A DNA stretch of 7,921 nt from Thermodesulfovibrionales bacterium (GCA_022013235.1 JAKLQR010000270.1:1-7921); one strand, 5' to 3'. Shown: positions 1-5,961, counted from the first letter of the stretch. The notes: a model not told the origin generated them from the letters alone. Made by a program: numbers and translations.

Positions 1-149
1 CCCTTGTGCAGTCGGAGAGCCTGCTCGCGGACGCAAGAGACCAACTTATCCGTTCCAGGCTGAATCGTATTCTCACAAAGGCATTGCTTGAACAGGTTGC
101 CGGCATTGAGAAACTGGAAAACCTTCGTCCGGACAGTGAGATAAAGTGA
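1..149 (+). CDS. Probable TolC-family outer-membrane efflux protein, C-terminal end only
   Basis: An open frame enters from the left edge (first full codon at position 3) and stops at TGA 147-149, giving 48 visible residues ending in DSEIK. The visible part is helical and polar, with the pattern LLADARDQLIRSRLNRILTK followed by a short A-G-I segment. This resembles the last periplasmic helix of TolC/OprM-family proteins, where an L-x-x-A-R-x-x-L heptad precedes a C-terminal A-G motif. Its stop overlaps the GTG start of the adaptor gene by four bases (GTGA), which indicates translational coupling in one operon. An outer-membrane factor directly before a MacA-like adaptor is a very common arrangement, and this context carries much of the call. 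Too little of the protein is visible to exclude another helical protein. Confidence 0.55.
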   Translation, partial: LVQSESLLADARDQLIRSRLNRILTKALLEQVAGIEKLENLRPDSEIK

Positions 150-1333
150 AGAAGGTCGTAATTCCCCTCATTGCAATTGTCTTGATTATTGGCGGGTTCT
201 TTGTCTATAAAACGCTCACAAAGTCGAAAACTGAGGTGCTTGAAACCGCCAAAGTCACAAAGGGCAATATCCAGGGAGTCATTGTCGAAACCGGTATTAT
301 AAAACCCCAGGTCGGCGCAGTCGTGAAGATAGGCGCCCGCGCCACGGGGACGATAGTAAAAATGAATGTCAAAATCGGCGACCGGGTGAAAACAGGACAA
401 CTCATTTCCATAATAGACGACCGGGAAATCCTGAAGGCAATCGAACAGCAGAAAGCCTCTCTTACTGCAGCTGAAAATACTCTCTCACAGGTTGAATTGA
501 CTTATCCCGACCGGATACGCGAGGCACAGGCAACCCTTGACTATGCCAAAATCAACTATGAACGGGAGACAGAACTTCTGAAACACGAATATACCACAAA
601 AGACAGTGTTGATAAGGCCAGGAGTCTGTTTGAAGCGGCTGATGCAAATCTTCAAAGGCTTCAGAATGAATCTAAAACCCAGGTGAATATTGCAAAGGCA
701 AACATTGAAGATACTACAGCCCAGTTGAAGCAGCAGGAGACGAGACTTACCTATACGAGGATTTATTCTCCTATAAACGGCCTTATCTCCGACGTCACCG
801 CACAGGAAGGCGAGACAATCGTCGCCGGACTCCAGGTTGCCAATCTGGTGACAGTGCTTGACCCTACCCTCCTTGAAATGTGGATATACGTTGACGAAAC
901 CGACATCGGCCGAGTGAAAGTCGCACAACAAGTCGATTATTATGTAGACACATATCCTGACAAGCTTTTTCACGGGGGAATCGAAAAGATTTATCCCCAG
1001 CCTGTGGTCAAGGACAACATTGTCTACTATCTTGCAACGGTGAAGGTTTCCCGTGATGACGCCGAATTCCTGAAGCCCGAGATGACCACGCATATCAAAA
1101 TAGCGTTTGCAGAAAAGAAAGACGTCCTTACCGTTCCCAATGCTGCCATAAAATTTGAAACAGGGAAGCAGGTAGTATACAGAGTCACTGCCCCCGACAA
1201 AGTTGAGAAGGTAGAGATACAGACCGGTCTGCGCGGAGAGGATGCAACCGAAGTTATTTCCGGTCTGCGTGATGGCGATATGCTGGCCACCAAGCTAATC
1301 CTTCCGGTATCAGCAAAACCGGAAACACATTAA
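146..1333 (+). CDS. MacA/HlyD-family periplasmic adaptor subunit of an ABC efflux pump
   Basis: Membrane-fusion protein that should bridge the inner-membrane ABC permeases and a TolC-like outer-membrane channel. The 395-residue product starts with a single membrane anchor (about residues 4-22, after MKK). A first biotinyl/lipoyl-like half follows (about 55-92, with GTIVKMNVKIGDRVKTGQ), then a long polar, Ala/Gln/Glu-rich coiled-coil hairpin (about 95-203), the second lipoyl half (about 206-235, YSPINGLIS...EGETIVAG), a beta-barrel segment (about 240-315) and a membrane-proximal domain with VPNAAI near 330. Order and length fit MacA. The start is GTG at 146, overlapping the upstream stop; no ATG gives a better N-terminus, and only a weak GTGAG lies upstream. 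No lipobox cysteine is seen, so the protein is anchored by its N-terminal helix. The family is certain; the exported substrate cannot be told. Confidence 0.93.
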   Translation: MKKVVIPLIAIVLIIGGFFVYKTLTKSKTEVLETAKVTKGNIQGVIVETGIIKPQVGAVVKIGARATGTIVKMNVKIGDRVKTGQLISIIDDREILKAIEQQKASLTAAENTLSQVELTYPDRIREAQATLDYAKINYERETELLKHEYTTKDSVDKARSLFEAADANLQRLQNESKTQVNIAKANIEDTTAQLKQQETRLTYTRIYSPINGLISDVTAQEGETIVAGLQVANLVTVLDPTLLEMWIYVDETDIGRVKVAQQVDYYVDTYPDKLFHGGIEKIYPQPVVKDNIVYYLATVKVSRDDAEFLKPEMTTHIKIAFAEKKDVLTVPNAAIKFETGKQVVYRVTAPDKVEKVEIQTGLRGEDATEVISGLRDGDMLATKLILPVSAKPETH

Positions 1334-1351
1334 ATCAGAAAGCGACTACTC

Positions 1352-2020
1352 ATGCCACTCTGTCTGATGGAAAATATCAGGAAAACCTTTCATACCGGGG
1401 CCATTGACGTCGAGGTGCTCAAAAACATCAATCTCCGCTTAGAGCGGAGTGAGTTTGTCGCAATCATGGGGACGTCGGGGTCCGGGAAGACAACGCTCAT
1501 GAATATCATCGGATGTCTCGATACACCAACCTCAGGCCGCTATGTCCTCGCCGACAAGGAGGTCTCCCATCTCTCCGACGATGAACTCTCAGTCATCCGC
1601 AATGAACATATCGGGTTTGTGTTCCAGAATTTCTATCTTCTGCCCTATGCCACGGTCCTTGAAAATGTTCTCCTCCCTACTCTCTATATCGAGAAACAGA
1701 AAGACAACAGAGAGCAACAGGCAGTTGACCTTCTGCAACTCGTCGGCCTGAAAGAACGGATCAGGTTCAAACCGAATCAGTTATCCGGAGGCGAGCAGCA
1801 ACGTGTTGCCATCGCACGGGCACTTGTGAACGACCCTGACCTTCTTCTCGCAGATGAACCGACCGGACAGCTTGACAGTAAAACAGCAGAAGAAATCATG
1901 AACCTGCTCAGGGAAATGAATACCCGGGGGAAAACAGTGTTAGTCATCACCCATGACCAGAATGTCGCTGCTTACGCACAGAGGACTGTACAGATAAAAG
2001 ACGGAACAATTATCGAATAA
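1352..2020 (+). CDS. MacB/LolD-type ABC transporter ATP-binding protein
   Basis: Stand-alone nucleotide-binding subunit of 222 residues that should power the two permeases encoded just downstream from the cytoplasmic face. All ABC motifs are intact: Walker A GTSGSGKTT (40-48), Q-loop Gln92 in FQN, signature LSGGEQQ (144-150), Walker B LLLADEP with Asp168 and Glu169, D-loop LDS (174-176) and switch His201 (THD). The FQNFYLLPYATVLENV segment and ADEPTG-x-LDS are characteristic of the MacB/LolD/FtsE-like class. The usual Asn of TGNLDS is Gln here, a mild variation. It starts 18 nt after the adaptor stop. No strong Shine-Dalgarno is visible before ATG 1352; the N-terminus LCLMENIRKTF aligns well with the family start, so this ATG is preferred over the ATG at 1367. 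In E. coli MacB this domain is fused to the permease; here it is a separate gene. Confidence 0.95.
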   Translation: MPLCLMENIRKTFHTGAIDVEVLKNINLRLERSEFVAIMGTSGSGKTTLMNIIGCLDTPTSGRYVLADKEVSHLSDDELSVIRNEHIGFVFQNFYLLPYATVLENVLLPTLYIEKQKDNREQQAVDLLQLVGLKERIRFKPNQLSGGEQQRVAIARALVNDPDLLLADEPTGQLDSKTAEEIMNLLREMNTRGKTVLVITHDQNVAAYAQRTVQIKDGTIIE

Positions 2021-2025
2021 TATTT

Positions 2026-3240
2026 ATGGACAGACTCTTGAAAATCATCTCCCAGTCTCTGAAGGCAGTCAAGGCATTCAAGCTGCGCACACTCTTCTGT
2101 ATTCTGAGTGTCGCACTTGGCATTGCATCCATTTCTGTTATTGTTGCCGCAACTGAAGGCGCCTACAAAAAAGCCCTCGAAATTGTTGCAATGTTCGGAC
2201 CTGATGCGTTACTCGTCTTTGGCGGAGGGGAAGAGGCCCGCGCTACAGGACAGAGGATGAAAACAATTACGCTTGATGACATCGAAACTGCACGTCAGGC
2301 ATTTTTCAGTGCATACCTTGTCGTGCCTATGACAGCAATGAGAGATGTGACGGTATCGCACAGGGACAAAAAATATCAGACATTAATCGTGGGGTCAACG
2401 AGTGATTACAGCCGTGCATGGACATGGCCGGTTGTTCAGGGTTCGGATTTCACCGAGGAGGATGTGAAAGGGCTAAGGAACGTGGGACTCATCGGTCAGT
2501 TTCTTGCCCGTGAACTTTTCGGAGACATTGATCCTGTCGGCAAATATGTACTGGTCAGGAGAATTCCCGTGCAGATTGTCGGGGTCCTCTCCGAAAGAGG
2601 GACAACCCCGGCGGGTGACCGCCTTGACGACAGGATGATTATCCCCATTACCACGCTCATGAGGAAACTCCAGAATGAAACAACCTATGTCTCTGGGCTC
2701 AGAATACGGTTTTATGATCAGAAAAATCTGGATTTCCATGCAGAAGAAGTCAGGGCTTTTCTCAGAGGAAGGCATCGGATTCCCGAAGGGGAACCTGACG
2801 ACTTCACGATTATCTCCCCAAAGGAAATTATAAAATTCCTCGTCGCCCTTACCGGCTCGCTCGTTGTATTTCTCGGCGTCACAGGGGTTATATCGCTTGT
2901 AATAGCCGGTTTTGTCCTTGCAAATCTCTTTCTGCTCTCTGTAAGGGAACGGACGCGTGAGATCGGCATCAGACGGGCTGCAGGGGCCAGGAAAAGAGAT
3001 ATTTTATTTCAGTTTCTTGGTGAAGCGGTCGTTATTACCACACTCGGAGGGATTTTCGGACTGGCGCTTGCGCTTCTCTCATCAAAACTGCTCATGTACA
3101 TCGCACAGTTTCCTATCTATTTTTCATGGAAGGCCTTCGCGGTAGGAATGATACTCTCATGGATTGTTGGAATCGGGTTCGGACTGCAGCCTGCGAACAG
3201 GGCTGCCAACCTGAAGCCGATAGAGGCAATACGAGGATGA
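2026..3240 (+). CDS. MacB/FtsX-type ABC transporter permease, first of two
   Basis: Inner-membrane permease of 404 residues with the four-helix topology of type VII (MacB-like) ABC exporters. TM1 spans about 21-43, a large MacB_PCD-type periplasmic domain about 45-270, TM2 about 273-304, TM3 about 335-356 and TM4 about 368-388. Between TM2 and TM3 lies the FtsX/MacB cytoplasmic loop RERTREIGIRRAAGARKRDI (308-326 region), which contacts the ATPase. The end (NRAANLKPIEAIRG) is the standard family C-terminus. It starts 5 nt after the ATPase stop without a clear Shine-Dalgarno, so it probably depends on translational coupling. With the next permease it should form a heterodimer served by one ATPase gene; this pairing is inference from order and from two different but homologous sequences. 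Confidence 0.93.
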   Translation: MDRLLKIISQSLKAVKAFKLRTLFCILSVALGIASISVIVAATEGAYKKALEIVAMFGPDALLVFGGGEEARATGQRMKTITLDDIETARQAFFSAYLVVPMTAMRDVTVSHRDKKYQTLIVGSTSDYSRAWTWPVVQGSDFTEEDVKGLRNVGLIGQFLARELFGDIDPVGKYVLVRRIPVQIVGVLSERGTTPAGDRLDDRMIIPITTLMRKLQNETTYVSGLRIRFYDQKNLDFHAEEVRAFLRGRHRIPEGEPDDFTIISPKEIIKFLVALTGSLVVFLGVTGVISLVIAGFVLANLFLLSVRERTREIGIRRAAGARKRDILFQFLGEAVVITTLGGIFGLALALLSSKLLMYIAQFPIYFSWKAFAVGMILSWIVGIGFGLQPANRAANLKPIEAIRG

Positions 3241-3254
3241 GTACAAAAATATTT

Positions 3255-3359
3255 CACCCTCCCCTTACCCCTCCCATCAAGAGAGGGGAAAAAGAAGTTT
3301 TCGTTCTTAAGCAAATTATGATTCCCTCTCCCCTTGTGGGAGAGGGTTAGGGTGAGGGG
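3255..3359. repeat. Inverted pair of REP-like palindromic elements between the two permease genes
   Basis: The 124 bp between the permease genes is dominated by two related C/G-rich elements in opposite orientation. The left one (3255-3288) reads CACCCTCCCCTTACCCCTCC and onward, and folds as CCCCTC (3268-3273) with GAGGGG (3283-3288). The right one (3324-3359) contains a perfect 9-bp hairpin, CCCTCTCCC (3324-3332) with GGGAGAGGG (3338-3346) and loop CTTGT, followed by a GGGTGAGGGG tail. Read on the minus strand, the right element has the same order as the left: CCCTC, ACCCTAA-like block, then a hairpin with a CAAG-containing loop. The two arms can therefore also pair with each other across an AT-rich centre (3289-3323). 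This layout resembles REP/BIME-type intergenic repeats; similar sequences are familiar from many bacterial genomes, but copy number in this genome cannot be seen from the window. Confidence 0.8.
3354..3357 (+). promoter_or_regulatory. Ribosome-binding site of the second permease, lying inside the repeat
   Basis: GAGG within GGTGAGGGG lies 7 nt before ATG 3365 and is the only Shine-Dalgarno-like sequence there. It belongs to the tail of the right REP-like element, so the repeat appears to supply the ribosome-binding site. The adjacent hairpin (3324-3346) ends 7 nt upstream of it and could influence access; the left arm of the repeat pair could also sequester it. Confidence 0.55.
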
Positions 3360-3364
3360 AATAC

Positions 3365-4588
3365 ATGAGACGGATCTCCCTTAATCTCAAGATAGCGATA
3401 CGTTCCCTCATGAACTTTAAACTGAGGACAACCCTTGCAGTCCTTGGTGTTTTTCTCGGCACCTTCTCTCTGATCGTTGTATCCAACCTCTCGGATTCTC
3501 TTGCGAAGAAGACCCAGATAGAAGCAGAGAAACTTGGCAAAAACCTCCTTATCGTCAGGAGCGGCATTGTGCGGAGATTCGGCAGCAGCACAAGGCTTTT
3601 GAGCGAAGCGACCACATTAACAACTCACGACGCAAGAGCGGTCCTTGACGGTTCGAGGCTGGTAAAGGATGTATCCTCTTCAGGCAACAAGAATTTTCCC
3701 ATAAGATATGAAAACGTTGTTCTGAAATCCATCCTCGTTATGGGAATTATGCCGAACTATTCAGAGATAAGGAACTTCAGGGCAAAGCACGGGAGGTTTA
3801 TCAATTACGGGGACAACGCAACTCTCTCGAAAGTTGCCGTCATCGGAACAAAAGTTGCTGAAAAATTATTCGGAAAACAAGACCCAATGGGCAAGCATAT
3901 TCTCATCTGGAGGGTACCCTGCGAAGTCATAGGAATTATGGAAGAAAAAGGATTGGATATATCGGGACTTGACCAGGACAACCAGATTTTTGTTCCCCTG
4001 AATACCTATCTGAGGAGATTCGTAAATAAAGATTACGTGAACAGCATTTCGGTGCAGGTCATAAATGAACAGTCAATCCCCGTGGCAAAGGCTGAAATAG
4101 AAGACATCCTGAGAAAACGTCATAAAATAAAGAAAGACCAGGAAGACGATTTCTCGGTCATAGACCTCAAGGATGTCATGGCGCTCAAAACACAGGCCAT
4201 GAACATGATAAAAGTCCTCGGAAGGGTCTCGGCAGTTGTTTCATTCCTTATTGGAGGGTTGGGTATCCTCTCCATTATGATCCTCATCGTGAACGAGAGA
4301 CGGATCGAGATAGGAATCAGAAGGGCGGTGGGTTCACGAAAGAGGGACATCATACTCCAGTTCCTCCTTGAAGCTTCGTTTATTTCTTTCAGCGGCGGCA
4401 CCGTCGGCGTTATCCTCAGTATGATTACCAGCATCCTCATTTTCCTGATCGCAAAACTGCCTTTTATCATTTCTCCGGCAGGATATGCCTTTTCCTTTTT
4501 TGCATCAATAACAGTCGGGATACTTGCGGGTATTTATCCTTCCCGGAAGGCAACGAAGATACAGCCTGTGGATGTTATAAAATCATAG
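3365..4588 (+). CDS. MacB/FtsX-type ABC transporter permease, second of two
   Basis: Second inner-membrane permease, 407 residues, with the same plan as the first: TM1 about 21-42, MacB_PCD-type periplasmic domain about 45-280, TM2 about 288-310, coupling loop ERRIEIGIRRAVGSRKRDI (311-329), TM3 about 341-363, TM4 about 375-392 and C-terminus PSRKATKIQPVDVIKS. The paralogues share NFKLRT/AFKLRT before TM1, a LFG..DP.GK block near 170, a R.P...G block near 182-190, and RHKI/RHRI plus DDF at the end of the periplasmic domain. They differ widely elsewhere, which fits an old duplication and a heterodimeric permease. Unlike the earlier junctions in this operon, 124 bp of REP-like repeats separates it from the preceding gene. 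Its stop codon TAG (4586-4588) lies inside the stem of another repeat. No terminator with a T-tract follows on this strand. Confidence 0.93.
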   Translation: MRRISLNLKIAIRSLMNFKLRTTLAVLGVFLGTFSLIVVSNLSDSLAKKTQIEAEKLGKNLLIVRSGIVRRFGSSTRLLSEATTLTTHDARAVLDGSRLVKDVSSSGNKNFPIRYENVVLKSILVMGIMPNYSEIRNFRAKHGRFINYGDNATLSKVAVIGTKVAEKLFGKQDPMGKHILIWRVPCEVIGIMEEKGLDISGLDQDNQIFVPLNTYLRRFVNKDYVNSISVQVINEQSIPVAKAEIEDILRKRHKIKKDQEDDFSVIDLKDVMALKTQAMNMIKVLGRVSAVVSFLIGGLGILSIMILIVNERRIEIGIRRAVGSRKRDIILQFLLEASFISFSGGTVGVILSMITSILIFLIAKLPFIISPAGYAFSFFASITVGILAGIYPSRKATKIQPVDVIKS

Positions 4589-4673
4589 GGCAGTTTGTTG
4601 AACTGCCCTATGCACCCCTGGGACCCTCTGATATTTCAATCTTCCACTTAGAGAATATGTGGGGGTTGACCCT
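4584..4673. repeat. Three-hairpin repeat, copy 1, overlapping the end of the permease gene
   Basis: It begins with a perfect 12-bp hairpin, CATAGGGCAGTT (4584-4595) and AACTGCCCTATG (4601-4612), loop TGTTG. A second stem follows, CTCTGA (4626-4631) with TTAGAG (4648-4653, one G-T pair), then AATATG and a small GGG-TTG-ACCC fold ending near 4673. The same order of elements recurs at 4952-5036. On the plus strand the first hairpin has no T-tract, so it is not a canonical terminator for the exporter operon, though it could protect the mRNA 3' end. Read leftward it is followed by ATTTTAT, a weak terminator. The permease stop codon is part of the first stem. Confidence 0.7.
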
Positions 4674-4691
4674 GTAATGAACTACCCCGCA

Positions 4692-4711
4692 GTCCCGAAG
4701 GCTTTCGGGAC
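4692..4711. repeat. Short palindrome between two repeat elements
   Basis: Perfect 8-bp stem GTCCCGAA (4692-4699) and TTCGGGAC (4704-4711) with loop GGCT. Flanking TACC (4683-4686) and GGTA (4714-4717) could extend it imperfectly. There is no T-tract on either side, so it is not a convincing terminator. It is probably another small dispersed element or a degraded piece of one. Confidence 0.5.
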
Positions 4712-4724
4712 GAGGTATCAAAGA

Positions 4725-4818
4725 TGTCATTCCGGCTTGTCCGGAATCTTTCTTTGCATTCCTGTATTGTCTTATAGAACATATGCTCCGGAAGGATTCC
4801 CGACAAGCGGGAATGACA
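4725..4818. repeat. 94-bp element with imperfect terminal inverted repeats (MITE-like)
   Basis: The left end (4725-4748) starts TGTCATTCCGGCTTGTCCGG and the right end (4795-4818), read on the minus strand, starts TGTCATTCCCGCTTGTCGGG; the two 24-base ends are nearly identical. Each end is itself a hairpin: ATTCCGG/CCGGAAT around CTTGT (4729-4747) and ATTCCCG/CGGGAAT around ACAAG (4796-4814). The centre is AT-rich and non-coding. Ends of the TGTCATTCC-CGC type are a familiar dispersed palindrome in several environmental bacterial genomes. No target-site duplication is evident. The compensated G/C change in the stem (CCGG versus CCCG with CGGG) suggests that the hairpin itself is maintained. 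Confidence 0.75.
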
Positions 4819-4942
4819 GAATAAGGAGAACAGTAACCCCAATGCAGAGCATCGAGGAATTCTTTGAATAAAATTAGCATATGATAATATTCAGATTGTT
4901 TGCAGCTTGGTGAGGGAAGTACGGATGGAATTATTGTTATGC

Positions 4943-4977
4943 AAAAAAATTGTAGGGCAGGAGGCGACCTGCCCTAC
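4943..4977 (-). terminator. Intrinsic terminator for leftward transcription
   Basis: On the minus strand the 10-bp, GC-rich stem GTAGGGCAGG/CCTGCCCTAC (4977-4952, loop TCGCCT) is followed by AA and seven consecutive T (4949-4943). This is a textbook Rho-independent terminator. It lies about 110 bp beyond the stop of the EamA gene, so it can end the acuC-like/nicotinate phosphoribosyltransferase/EamA operon, and it would also end any transcript started at the candidate promoter at 5079-5051. Confidence 0.75.
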
Positions 4978-5036
4978 CTCAGGAGACCTCTGAGATTTAC
5001 CCGTTCATCACTCAGAGGATATGCGGGGTTTGACCC
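4952..5036. repeat. Three-hairpin repeat, copy 2
   Basis: Same architecture as the element at 4584-4673 with different bases in the stems and loops: GTAGGGCAGG (4952-4961) with CCTGCCCTAC (4968-4977); CCTCTGAG (4987-4994) with CTCAGAGG (5011-5018) around a 16-nt loop; then GATATG and GGGT-TTG-ACCC (5026-5036). Shared blocks with copy 1 include TAGGGCAG, CTGCCCTA, CCTCTGA-ATTT, CAGAG/TAGAG, ATATG, GGGG and TTGACCC. Pairing is kept while stem bases differ, which points to a structured element. TTAGCATATG occurs on both sides of this copy (4874-4883 and 5054-5063). No believable gene is visible between 4819 and 5089. Confidence 0.7.
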
Positions 5037-5050
5037 GAACCCACAAAAAA

Positions 5051-5079
5051 ATGTTAGCATATGCTTTCTTTTATGTCAA
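5051..5079 (-). promoter_or_regulatory. Candidate sigma-70 promoter pointing left
   Basis: On the minus strand a perfect -35 hexamer TTGACA (5079-5074) is separated by 17 bp from TAACAT (5056-5051), which matches the -10 consensus at four of six positions. The expected start is near 5044. It lies just after the EamA stop codon (5090) and points into repeat copy 2 and the terminator at 4977-4943. The surroundings are AT-rich, which raises the chance of a coincidental match. Confidence 0.4.
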
Positions 5080-5089
5080 GCTTTTTTCT

Positions 5090-5935
5090 TCATGTCGTTT
5101 TGGTCCTTTTTTTCAATGTCAGGTAACCTGAAAAAATAATCAAAGCCCCTCCAATAAGTGTGCGTATTCCCGGTATTTCCTGCAAAAAAACTACCCCCAG
5201 GCATATTGCACAGACAGGCTCAAGATAGCCGAGCACAGCAGCCTTATTGGCAGAAACATATTTTAGTCCACGGTAGTATAAGAGAGGGGCGATGGTAGAA
5301 TGCAGTATCCCCATGACAAGGAAACTCCAGGCAGCTTCACCGGGAAAGGTACGAATGAACGGCAGCAGAAGAATAGCCATCGTTGTGTTCGTGAGAAAAG
5401 AGAGTACAAGCGTATGAAATTGCTGAGAGTAGAGTCTTACCAGTATTATTATCAGTGCATACGCAAACCCTGACACAAGCCCTGATAAGATACCCGGCAT
5501 CTGTCCCTGATCCAGTGAGAAACCTTCGAGCATAACGAAAAGACCTGCGGACCCGATTACAATTTCGAAAATAACTCTTGTCGTGATCACTTCTTTCAAA
5601 ATGAATGGCGCAATAAAGGCGACGATGATCGGGGCGGTATAATGGGTAAGTATCGCGTTCGCTATCGAAGTGTTCTTATATGCATAGAAGAAAGTAAGCG
5701 AGTTGATGAGCAGCACAACCCCTATGAGAAATGCGTATTTGAGCTGCCTGACAGAAGGGAGTGCTTTTCTGTATTCTTTCCTCGTAAGGACCAGCCCCTG
5801 GATCGAAATAGCGACGAGGAGGGAATAAAAAATGAGATGATGGATTTCTGTGCCTGAAAACCGTACCACAATGCCGAGGGAACTCCAGAGGAATATTGCA
5901 ATCAGAATCGACAAGGAAGCCGCAGCGTTCGTCAC
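5090..5935 (-). CDS. EamA/DMT-superfamily transporter
   Basis: Integral membrane protein of 281 residues, almost entirely hydrophobic, with about ten predicted helices and the duplicated EamA architecture (halves about 7-137 and 147-275). Typical landmarks are LWSSLGIVVRF after the first helix, the end of the first half with YAYKNTSIANAILTHYTAPI (84-103) and FILKE, and the matching end of the second half with YRGLKYVSANKAAVLGYLEP (221-240) and FLQE. The C-terminus is basic (LKKRTKTT) and should be cytoplasmic. The start is GTG 5935-5933; an in-frame TAA lies just upstream and no in-frame ATG would fit the family N-terminus. It begins 26 nt after the nicotinate phosphoribosyltransferase stop, so it is the last gene of that operon. 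Family members move amino acids, nucleosides or other small metabolites; the substrate is not readable here, and a nicotinate-related one would be speculation from context. Confidence 0.88.
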   Translation of the reverse strand: MTNAAASLSILIAIFLWSSLGIVVRFSGTEIHHLIFYSLLVAISIQGLVLTRKEYRKALPSVRQLKYAFLIGVVLLINSLTFFYAYKNTSIANAILTHYTAPIIVAFIAPFILKEVITTRVIFEIVIGSAGLFVMLEGFSLDQGQMPGILSGLVSGFAYALIIILVRLYSQQFHTLVLSFLTNTTMAILLLPFIRTFPGEAAWSFLVMGILHSTIAPLLYYRGLKYVSANKAAVLGYLEPVCAICLGVVFLQEIPGIRTLIGGALIIFSGYLTLKKRTKTT

Positions 5936-5961
5936 TGGTTATTGGTCATATGCGCTGCTCA

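Larger units (their letters stand above)
4943..5044 (-). ncRNA. Candidate small RNA of about 100 nt covering repeat copy 2
   Basis: A promoter-like sequence (5079-5051), a segment with three stem-loops and an intrinsic terminator with seven T (4977-4943) lie in the right order and spacing for a free-standing leftward small RNA. The structured part is the reverse of repeat copy 2. No open reading frame in it looks real, and it matches no RNA family I can name. The alternative is that it is simply the 3' untranslated region and terminator of the EamA operon, from which a 3'-end RNA could still be processed. Confidence 0.3.

Noticed and set aside
485..1093. 202-residue open frame on the minus strand inside the adaptor gene
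   Set aside because: It lies fully antisense to a well-supported MacA-type gene, has a Cys/His/Phe-rich composition typical of a shadow frame, and shows no recognisable domain.
3237..3350. 37-codon frame starting at the ATGA overlap (MSTKIFHPPL...)
   Set aside because: It is translated repeat sequence ending at TAG 3348-3350 and is not in frame with the second permease; a leader-peptide role cannot be supported from sequence.
4584..4612. Perfect hairpin at the end of the second permease as an intrinsic terminator of the exporter operon
   Set aside because: On the plus strand it is followed by CACCCCTGG rather than a T-tract. Only the leftward reading has a short ATTTTAT run.
4608..4880. Open frames of 64-90 residues on both strands of the convergent intergenic region
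   Set aside because: They run through palindromic repeats on both strands, so the frames reflect repeat sequence; no ribosome-binding site or domain supports them.
3255..5036. Clustered palindromes as a CRISPR array
   Set aside because: There are only pairs of diverged elements, often inverted, with no regular spacing, no identical direct repeats and no cas genes.
4900..5139. 79-residue plus-strand frame across repeat copy 2 and the end of the EamA gene
   Set aside because: It crosses a repeat, is antisense to the EamA C-terminus, and has no plausible protein character beyond a T-rich hydrophobic tail.
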